Source: Symbiodinium microadriaticum
Lineage: Eukaryota > Sar > Dinophyceae > Suessiales > Symbiodiniaceae
DNA length: 64,000 bases
Direction of reading: 5' to 3'
NCBI GenBank assembly: GCA_001939145.1
Contig: LSRX01000469.1
Coordinates: 239,264-303,263, forward strand
Shown here: in pieces, positions 56,021 through 64,000 of the stretch
Numbering within the stretch: position 1 is the stretch's first letter
Layout of the letters: the number at the start of each line of letters is the position of its first letter
Made by a program: the position numbers and the translations under genes
Notes under the pieces: generated by a model
Database searches by the model: none
What the model saw: the letters and a program-made list of their open reading frames with translations, nothing else
What the model was told of the DNA's origin: nothing

Positions 56021-56618
56021 GGTACATGGAGGATCTAGGTAGAAACTGCAATCCATTCTCGCAGCTGTCCACTCGCAACGGACATTTCGACCGCTTTTCT
56101 CGCGCAGGAACGCCTGAACAGTCTTGGAGAAGCATGGCCTTTAGCGGAACACTTTCAGTCAGATTGCTTCTTGACACCGATTGCAGGGAGGTTCTCGGTT
56201 CTCGTCGCTTGGCCACTTCCATGCGTCCGAGGGAGATGAACGATCTATCGCGTGTTGTGCCACCTGCATGGCTAGAGCGACAATGTTGACGTGGTCCTGG
56301 GCTGCTCCGCTAACCATACACATCACGCTTCTTTCACTATACGGTCCATCATAAGAAACAACAACGGGAGACAGAACGCATCTTCCAAAATGATCTAGGG
56401 TCGTCAAGTCTGTCGATAAGCTTCTGGGGAATGCCTTTGAGGCCAACGTGGGCCCCCAAGAAAGCACCAACGAGGCTGGTGCGCATGGTGTTCTGTCCTG
56501 GGAAACGTTGAGTTCCGCAAGCTTGAAAAAGGCAGTGCAGGCAATTTTCGCAAGAATCTCCCCCTAAAGCTAAACGTGCCCCTCCCACCCCAATGGCAAA
56601 TGTGAGCAACTTCCACAA
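56013..56618 (-). CDS. ADP-ribosylglycohydrolase-like gene fragment
   Basis: The minus frame 56618-56349 contains ARLALGGDSCENCLHCLFQ and RTSLVGAFLGAHVGLKGIPQ followed by KLIDRLDD. The GGD motif and the G-A-LGA-G--GIP---I--L pattern are typical of the C-terminal half of the DraG/ARH family, which removes ADP-ribose from proteins. Downstream, segments ending at donor CATGCAG^GTGGCA (GAAQDHVNIVALAMQ) and an ATG-led frame at 56222-56013 (MEVAKRREPRTSLQSVS) could be further exons or a neighbour. The N-terminal catalytic part is not seen. It may be a partial or broken gene. Confidence 0.48.
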
Positions 56619-56624
56619 TAGTTA

Positions 56625-56690
56625 GGACAAGGGGGGGGGGGTGTGTCTACAATGGAGGTACCAGCAGCAGCAGCAGCAGCAGTGGTGGGA
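56625..56690. repeat. Poly-G run and CAG repeat
   Basis: Ten or so G residues, then GTGTGT, then seven CAG/GCA units. Confidence 0.9.
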
Positions 56691-56694
56691 ATAG

Positions 56695-58060
56695 TAGTTC
56701 GCAAGCCCTTGACCCTAAAATCCCCCTCAGTGCTAGACCTTAATCCCAAAACCTTACACCCGAAGCCTAAGAGCGCTAAACCGCTAAAACCCGAAGCTCT
56801 AAGCCCTGCACCTCAACCTTTGCAGCCCGAAAAGGCTACAGAGGACGGCCTTCTCGAAGTCGTCCGGGTAACGCGCGGCGCAGTAATAGGCCGACCCCAG
56901 AACGCCATACAAGGCCTCAGGATGACAAGGACAAAGGTTCGGAATTAGGGTTTAGGGATGGGCTTGCTTGAACCTTTCCCTCCCAAAAAAAACCCAGAAG
57001 TTCAAGGCTGCCCTTAGCAACAAGGAAGGCCCCTAATCTTGAATGCCCCTACATGAAGAGCCCCTGGAACAGCATTGCACAAACCCGAAAACCGAAACTC
57101 TAAACCCTGAATGCACGCCCTGTTTCCCCTCTTTCTAGATGGCCTTCACACATCCGATAACCTGGACCCCCAACGTACCGCAACACAAGCGCGCAGCGCT
57201 GCTTTTTTGTTCCTTTCCTCTTTTCTGCGCACGGTGTTTTGGCGCGAGGCCAACAGCCTGTCAAAGGGCTCTGGATGGATGGGTTAACTTCGAAGTCGAA
57301 GATCTGAAGATATCTGAAGTGAAGTGGGCGATTTTCCATCTTCATCTTCAGTAAATGTCACAAAGCATGGAGACCGGGACCGATAAGGGGGGGGTCTTCC
57401 TTTTGGAGAAACCCCCCCCCGGCTGGCCCCACCGAGGTATCTGGCAGTACTGCCGTAGGTCCCCCGCAGCTCCACATTCAAACTTTGGAGAAAGGGGAGT
57501 GTGCAACTCTAGGTCTCTAGATGCAGAGAGTATCGTCAAGCTTGCATAGTCTTTCTTTCGTACACATGGGCTTGGAGCTATGAATCGTTTTCCACAATAA
57601 AGGAGTCGCACACCCATACGTTTAGGTATTGCCCAAGTCCAGGTGCCTATGTAAGTCGGTATGTGCTGAAGACATCGCCCTTTCGACTCACAACAAGAAC
57701 GACAAAGCCTCGCCCGCGCAAAGCAAGACATCCGTTTCAGCCATGGCATGTGCCAGGAGCTCATCCACTCCACCAGTGATTCCCACAGCCTTTCGTAAAG
57801 GTGTTGTGGCGGCAGTACGTAGCCAGATGTAGGCAAGGATATAGGAGGAAGGGCGATAGTTGTACTGACACGAATGCAATCGTGAATGCTTCAGCTGCAG
57901 GGGTATCACTCGAATAGTAGTGGCTGGCAGGCTGGCAGTATGTAGTCATCATCAACATCATCATCGTCGTGGCAACAGCAGCAACAGCAGCAGCAGCAAT
58001 ATCGGGAGCAGGAGTAGCAGTAGCAGTAAAAATGATGTTTTAAACTCATAATTAGTACTA
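56695..58060. other. Degenerate telomere-like sequence and unresolved frames
   Basis: 56700-56840 consists of drifted CCCTAAA units. 57630-57835 is open on both strands; the minus-strand reading (ATTPLRKAVGITGGVDELLA) looks faintly like an ankyrin repeat. Nothing is closed as a gene. Confidence 0.4.
57945..58032. repeat. CAT/CAG trinucleotide repeats
   Basis: CATCAT and CAGCAG runs before the long TAG repeat. Confidence 0.85.
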
Positions 58061-58086
58061 CAAGTTGTGCTGGAAGTCGTTTAATC

Positions 58087-58232
<146 letters not shown>

Positions 58233-58304
58233 GCCGCAGAAGCCAACGTAGGAGCTTGCTGGTGGAACTGGGCGGTGGAGATAAGTTCGACAGCGGACGC
58301 AGCA

Positions 58305-58352
58305 GCAGTACCCTAAACCCTAAACCCCACAACCATAAACCCTAAAACCTCT
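58305..58352. repeat. Telomere-like tract
   Basis: CCCTAAACCCTAAACCCC with drifted units. Confidence 0.85.
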
Positions 58353-58359
58353 AGGAGAG

Positions 58360-59370
58360 AGAGAGAGACAGAGATAGCACTCCCAGAGCCTCACCACTGC
58401 CGATCGCCTCGGAGACAGCCACCACGCCTTCTTTCCCCACCTCTCTCCACGAAGTGGGGGCTTGGGCGTTTTTGCGATGTTGAGCGTTTTTGGTTTAAGG
58501 CTTATAGGGTTAGGCCTTTGGCGTTTGAGGGCGCGTTGGATTCAAGAAGACAAGACACGAGCCAGCTTTCTGGAGTTAGGTGTTTGCCTTTTCCGCTGTT
58601 CAAGGTGTGAGGTACAAGGATGAAGGGTATGATGTCCTGTGTGCTAGGTTCGTTCTCAACGTGCTTGTATCAAAGCGCAACTACAACAACTTCAGGTGCC
58701 CATACCAAAGCATTTCAACGACAGCATACCAAAGATCCTTGACGACCAGAAAATACCCCGGGGATATGCCTATAACTTTGTACACTCAGCTGAAGCATGT
58801 TGAGATAGCCCTATATGGCCTCTTTTTTTGGTTGCTTTTGGAGACCCCCAGCTAATTAAGTGGCCTAAAAGGCCACCCTCAGAATACTCAGTTGGATCTC
58901 CTAAGAGTGCCCAAGTGGAGCTTTTGTTTTTATCTATCTCTTTCGGGACAGAAAGGAAGCCTTTTAAAGATTGAGCCAGCATCAATTGAACGAGTCGGGG
59001 GTTCACTCGTCGACGGAAGGTCTGGGGGCACTACCCTGAACCCTAAACCCTAAACCCTCTAAAGGAGTTTAGGGGTTTCAAATTTTAGGGTCTTTAGGGT
59101 ATGCTATGCCCAAAAGGATGGGGCCCAGATTGTCCCGTCGACTGCGAGTCTCCCCTAAGTTTGAATCCTCGATATCCAAGAACCACGCTTGAGGTTACTT
59201 ATAGGGTTTAGGGTTTGTCGGGGCTTAAAGGGTCTATATAGGGTTTATAGGGTTTGCTCTTTAGGACAAGGACTGACAGAAAAAGTTTTTGGTAGGGTTA
59301 AAAATCAGGGTAATTAGGGCACTTCAGGATCCAGGGCGTATACGGCGGGCTTAAACCAGGATTGCAAAGC
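58360..59370. other. Intergenic with telomere-like tracts
   Basis: Tracts lie at 59034-59110, 59200-59260 and 59290-59330. No coding signal is strong here. It lies 3' of the coiled-coil gene. Confidence 0.55.
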
Positions 59371-59377
59371 CCCCCTC

Positions 59378-61658
59378 CTAACTGCCCACCTCCTCGGCCA
59401 CCGCCTCCCCTGCGGCCTCGGCCTCCTGGACAGCTTTGCTTTGGCCCTCGGCCACCTCCACGTTGGGGTTTAGGAGTTAGGGTTTTGGGGTTTTGGGGTT
59501 TAAGGTTTAGGGTTTAGGGTGGGGAGGGGAGGGGGGGATGGAGGACAGGTCGTTGTTGAAGGTCCTTCTTTAGGGGTTTAGGATTTGTTCTGTGCTTTTT
59601 TTGGGTTTTGAAGGATTTTTTAAGGGTTTTTGCGCCTTGCTTCAGGATCTCTATTTAGATTCTTCCCCCAAGCTTTCGGGGCTTCCAGGGGGGATTCGGA
59701 GCGATTTGTTTTGGGGTGCTTTTCGGTTCAAAATGTGTCGAAACTTCTCCCCCTTTTTTGGGGGGCGAAGTTCCGGATCCCCACGGTCATCGAACATCTG
59801 CAGGAAACAAAATCTTCAACCATGAACCGGAAACTCAAGTCCTTATGACCTTAAACACACCCAAAAACAAAAACGATCCCCAAACCCCTTAAGACAATCC
59901 CCTCCCCCCTACCACCTCCCAGTTTCCTGCACCCTTCCAAACGGGGAGAAAAGGGGAGGGGAGCAGGACGGGAGGAGGGGAGGGGACCACCTTGGATTCA
60001 TTGACCTCCTTGAGATCTTTCTGAGGCTTTGAAGGGCCTTCTTGGGCGGCCTCGGCCTTCGCCTTCGCCTCGGCCGCCTCTGTGGGGCCGTCTCTTGAGA
60101 GAGCTTCCTTGATGGAATCCTTGATCTCCTGCTTCAGCTCGTCCAACTTGGTCTGGACCTCTTCCCTCACTTTCTCCCGAATTTCCTTCCGAAGCTTCGC
60201 CATGAGAGACACTGGATCCGAGGACGAGGAGGACGAGGACGAGGATGAGGCCGTCGATATCGCGGGCTTACAGAGCTTTTCCATCTGCTGACGGAGACGA
60301 GATGTGCTCTCATCTTCGCTTCCAAGGAAGGAGCTGGCGATGCCTTTGACCAAGTCATTGACCTCCTTGATCTCTCGGAGAGCAGCAAGGGCTGCCCGGT
60401 CCTCCTTGGAAAGGGATGTGATTAGCTCCTCTTTCACTGCATCTTTCACCTTCTCAGTCGCCACCTCCGCCACCTTCTTGCCTAGATCCTTGGTCTTGGG
60501 AGCGCTGTCCACCGACTCCTTGATGTCCTTGACCTGCTGGAGTGTATCAAGGGTCTCCTCTGACATAGAAGCCTTCAACACACCCTCCACCTCAGCTTTC
60601 ACCTCCTCCTTCACAGTAGCCTTGGCCTCCTTTATCAAAGTCTCTTTGTCGAAGGCAGCTTTGACTTCTTGCAGGATCACGTCTTGGATCTCGAGCACTA
60701 ACGTCTTGGCCTCTTCTTCATACGGCATCACCCGAGCTCCATTGGCGATCCGGTTCATGTCCAAGCGGAGTTTGCTGTTCTTTTGAGTGCTTGTGCGGAC
60801 GAAGGCAATGGAGATGAGCTCCACGTCCTGGAAAGCACAGATCTCCCCAAACTTCAACACTTTAGCTTTCCCTGTGCAGAACCATCCAGGAGGAACCCAA
60901 GTCCAAGTTCACAACGTCAAAATAAACAGCGAAAAAGGCTCCGTTCATGGTCTCCGTGCCCACTGATGGTTCACGGCAGGAACAGGTCCTTAAGCGACCG
61001 CCTCACCCGAAAAAGTATCGATGACTCCCGACCAGCAAAAGCCCTTCCCTTCATAGGGCCCAAAACTGAACCCTAACACTCAACCCTCAACCCTCAAGCC
61101 AAACACCCTCGACCCTAAAACCGACACAAAAGTAAAGAAAGCCTCAACAGAAACCCTAAACATCCCTAAACCCCAAACCCTGTCTCCTTGCTCCTGTCCA
61201 GCTTAGAGTTCACGTAGACGTAGCGATTGAGGCCCTCGCGCACCTTTCGCTGGCCTTCTGCCGCCTGATTGATCAGGGTTTAGGATGTAGGGTTGAGGCT
61301 GGAGGCTGGGGGATAGAGGATTTTCCGCGGATTTTTTTTTTTGGGGGGGGGAGGATTGTAAGTGGTTTTTAGTGATATTGACAAGATACTTGACCCATAT
61401 GTGGTACCTTGCGCATACCCCCGAAACGCGCGCACGGATCGTGCGCTACACACACGATCCAAGGCTGTTGCTGGGTTTAGGGTTTAGGGTTTTAGGGGCG
61501 CGCGCCTCTTTGGCCATGGCCTCACTTATCGACAAGGCAAAGCAAAGAAATGAGAGCTTGTAGAAGACGTTGGCACGCTGACTGTTGTCTTTCTCCTTCG
61601 CCACCTCTTCTCGCAACTTGCTGATGCCTTCCTTCACACATTTTGGAGGAAAACCCAT
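59378..61658 (-). CDS. Four-exon coiled-coil protein gene
   Basis: Proposed exons: 61658-61526 (ATG at 61658 in a CCCATGG context; donor ATAA^GTGAGG), 61257-61192 (acceptor GCGGCAG^AA; donor AGGA^GCAAGG, a GC donor), 60871-59991 (acceptor TTCTGCACAG^GG; donor AAG^GTGGTC) and 59455-59378 (acceptor GTGGAG^GTG; stop TAG). All phases agree. The large third exon is Lys/Glu-rich with heptad-like helices (KEEVKAEVEGVLKASMSEE; RKEIREKVREEVQTKLDEL), a poly-Ser linker and an Ala/Glu-rich end that continues in the last exon (EGQSKAVQEAEAAGEAVAEE). The product is about 385 residues, probably a structural or scaffold coiled coil. All three introns contain telomere-like tracts. Confidence 0.66.
59465..59522. 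repeat. Telomere-like tract in the third intron
   Basis: Drifted GGGGTTTAGG units end about 10 bp from the terminal-exon acceptor. Confidence 0.85.
61065..61187. repeat. Telomere-like tract in the second intron
   Basis: CCCTAACACTCAACCCTCAA and further CCCTAAA units fill the intron side next to the GC donor at 61190. Confidence 0.85.
61470..61500. repeat. Telomere-like tract in the first intron
   Basis: GGGTTTAGGGTTTAGGGTTT, 25 bp downstream (gene sense) of the exon 1 donor. Confidence 0.88.
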
Positions 61659-62044
61659 GGGCTGGCAAAGGAGCGAAATTTCTTGCCCACCTAAACGCCC
61701 AGAACCTCCAGCAAGCAACCGCCCCCTTCGACCCATGGAGTGGAGATTGCACTCCAGTCAGCAACTGCAGTCAGCCCAAAACACATGGACACACAAAATC
61801 CGTCCAAGCAAAAAGGGCGTCCTTGAGAGCTCGGTGGTCCAAAGTGCCATTCTTCCTGGGGTCCGCAAAATGGGCCTTCACACACAGCGCTGCTGACAAT
61901 GAAACCACGGCTCTCTTCGCGCTGGGCTTTCTGTTGGGGCGGCTTGCGCGTTCCTACTACTACTACGACTACTACTATCATTGACCGGTTGCGGCGACCT
62001 AGATTTAGGGGACTTAGATCTATATAGGTTTTGGAGGCAGCTCA

Positions 62045-62340
62045 GCCAAATGTTGACAAATTTTGACAAAATAAAGACAAAAAAAGACAAATAAAGACAA
62101 ATATTAGACAAATAAAGACAAATAAAAACAGATTTTGGCAACATATTGACAAATAAAGACAAATTTTGACAAATAAAGACAAAATATTGACAAAAAAAGA
62201 CAAATATTGACAAAAAAAGACAAATATTGACAAAAAAAGACAAATATTGACAAAAAAAGACAAATTTTGACAAAATAAGACAAATTTTGACAAAATAAGA
62301 CAAATTTTGACAAAATAAGACAAATTTTGACAAAATAAGT
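62045..62340. repeat. Short-period tandem array (about 19-20 bp unit)
   Basis: Variants of TTTTGACAAAATAAGACAAA and ATATTGACAAAAAAAGACAA are repeated about 15 times. The minus-strand Phe/Ile/Cys/Leu frames through it are artefacts. Related GACAAATA scraps recur near 63650-63700. Confidence 0.92.
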
Positions 62341-62766
62341 CTTAAAAAGATTTTATTTATTTCTTTAAAACTTTCAATTTCTGAAAGATAACAAGCACAA
62401 TGATGTAGATGATCAAGAAGACCTGGCACAAGGGCTCAGAGCAGCCGACCAACAGATGGCAAGATGCACGAAGGTCTCCTTTTCCCACGCCCACCCCATC
62501 CACCAGCAATGGCCAATGGCTACGAACGACGTAGCCATTGGCCATTGCTGGCGGACGTTGCGTTGTTCTAAGTTGACGACAGTGTCCAGCGAATCACGAC
62601 TGTAACTATACGTATATCTAATTTCTTGCAACGAATTAACAAAGGCCGAAACAGAGTGCTGTACAGGGTGCAAGGACTTCTTGCGTGTAGCTGGCGTTGA
62701 CGAGGAAGTTCCTACCGTTACAGGGTTTTTGGCAACCAGGCAATCAACTATAGTTTCTGAATGATA

Positions 62767-63384
62767 TCAACTAAGGTGCACGACTTGGTCTTCCAACGAT
62801 CTGTGCCACATCTGCGAGAGCTTCCTGGCCAGTAGACGACCTGTTCCCGCCGACAGTAGCTTTCGAAAGACCTGGCTTTGCTGTGCTTCCATGGCTTTAT
62901 GTCGGACTGGACTTTTGTCAGTCCCACTGAACGTTCAAACTCACAAGACAAAGGTTTGCCAGAACAAGTGCGGCTTCTGCTCCAGTGTGCTTCAGTAAGA
63001 CATAGTAAAACGTTGTCGGCCAGCGTGCCAACAGGGGTAAGGGCAAAATGTCCTTCACACGGCCATTCGTGGTCACCGTCCGCGTGCAAGCTTGAAAAGC
63101 TTCATGGAGCACACCACCGCTATTTAACACCACGCTCTGCACAGCACCCGCCCAAATTCGGCACGAAGCCAGCAGATGCATTGCATAGTGTCGGATTTGC
63201 AGCCCAAGAATGCGTGGCTCGTGAGAGCAGCTGCTGCTGTCGGGCAGCATAACGCAAAAGCTTGACGGGCAAAGGGGTGTGTGCTTCTGCGGTTTTTTGC
63301 TGTTTTTGCCAACACTGTGGACACCTTCAAGGCCCGGAGGAGGCAGGAAGTGCGGCCATACGCGGTCACCATTCGCTCAGCCAT
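62767..63384 (-). CDS. Hypothetical multi-exon gene
   Basis: The ATG at 63384 starts MAERMVTAYGRTSCLLRALK. Further down, a second frame (about 63215-62945) is clean (YYVLLKHTGAEAALVLANLC) and ends at a strong donor CTT^GTGAGT. After a 73-nt intron, acceptor AAAGCCAG^GTC opens the terminal exon 62871-62767 (VFRKLLSAGTGRLLARKLSQ) with TGA. The join between the first and second segments is unresolved (possible acceptor CTCACGAG near 63215). Function unknown. Confidence 0.5.
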
Positions 63385-63399
63385 CCATTACAATCTTAA

Positions 63400-64000
63400 C
63401 CCAGCGCTGGTACTAAACATTGACATGGGCCAAACGGCCTCAAACATGTGAGCAGTTTAGCAGCTACGCGGTCATGCGGCCTGCCACTGCCACTGACACA
63501 GATTGCATGCTTGTGTTGGCACGCTTCAACAGCAATATGGCCTCAATTCATGATAAACAGGGCAGCCTGGCCTCAGTCCTCGTTGAAGACAACGAAGACG
63601 CTGAAGCCAGACGTTGAACATGATTAGAATATAAACTTTAAAAACAAATAATGACAAATAGAAGCAAACTAAAGTCAACAACAAACAAATAAAATAAGGA
63701 CAAAGTTCGCAAGTACGTGGCAAAATGAGGTTTTAGGCCTAAGATGTGTAAAGCCCTGATAATCTAAGCCCCCGGATTCTAGGTCGTCGCAACAGGTTCA
63801 GGATACATACATATACATGCATTGCCGTCCATCATATAATGATGAAAAACTTGTTCAGGTGTTGAGGAACCAAACACCACTTGTGAGGTTTCGGCATCTC
63901 ATCGTTTTGTGCGGTGTTTGTTTGAAAGGATTAAATTTTCAGTTTTTCCTTCTGGAAGTTTATCAACCACCAGCTGTGTTGATCAGAAAACAGGGTTCTG
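63400..64000. other. No gene settled at the right edge
   Basis: A short plus frame (63420-63617, DTDCMLVLARFNSNMASIHD) has some coding look. The rest is AT-rich with GACAAATA-type scraps. Confidence 0.4.

Noticed and set aside
62042..62429. Frames of repeated FVKICLILSKF-like sequence, resembling a membrane protein
   Set aside because: The periodicity is that of the 19-20-bp DNA array; all three minus frames give similar Phe/Ile/Leu text.

Overview
The window reads as nuclear DNA of an alveolate, most likely a core dinoflagellate (Suessiales/Symbiodiniaceae-like). Evidence: degenerate TTTAGGG/CCCTAAA heptamer tracts scattered throughout, including inside introns; a dinoflagellate-type CCCH zinc-finger gene with a spliced-leader-like relic just upstream; an ankyrin protein with the N-terminal region I associate with dinoflagellate ankyrin proteins; Cys-rich tandem repeats; many foldback mini-elements; and candidate introns with GC as well as GT donors. 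Long single-frame coding stretches use the standard stops, so no code change is indicated. No bacterial operon logic, rRNA, CRISPR or convincing tRNA was seen.

Layout. 0-9 kb: minus-strand exon fragments at the left edge, then a candidate multi-exon minus gene (4771-8227). 9.3-13.1 kb: the strongest gene, an intronless 1260-residue type II membrane protein with an S/T-rich stalk, a fascin-like beta-trefoil and a GH13 alpha-amylase. 13.7-15.2 kb: a compact five-exon minus gene (144 aa). 16.8-19 kb: foldback elements and plus-strand exons. 19-24 kb: mostly repeats and low-coding sequence. 23.7-29.1 kb: two diverged direct copies of a segment flanking an intact ankyrin gene (26211-27380). 30.5-32.5 kb: two minus-strand multi-exon genes. 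34.2-36.2 kb: a membrane-protein-like exon set with a recently duplicated 125-residue acidic module. 36.9-38.2 kb: plus-strand exons with a foldback element between them. 38.7-39.9 kb: an imperfect tandem repeat. 40.6-41.4 kb: the CCCH gene. 43.4-44.1 kb: a three-exon gene. 45.9-50.4 kb: a large secreted or surface protein with about 14-15 Cys-rich repeats. 51-55 kb: two membrane-type minus genes and a plus-strand exon. 56 kb: an ADP-ribosylglycohydrolase-like remnant or gene. 59.4-61.7 kb: a four-exon coiled-coil gene whose three introns all hold telomere-like repeats. 62-63.4 kb: a short tandem array and a last minus-strand gene.

Most genes lie on the minus strand, consistent with the one-directional gene blocks of dinoflagellates. 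No pathway links them. Gene models other than the four or five single-frame genes were assembled by eye, from open frames, AG acceptors, GT/GC donors and matching intron phase. They are hypotheses, and exon edges may be wrong. In several places both strands show open frames of 30-90 codons, so weak single-exon calls carry low confidence.
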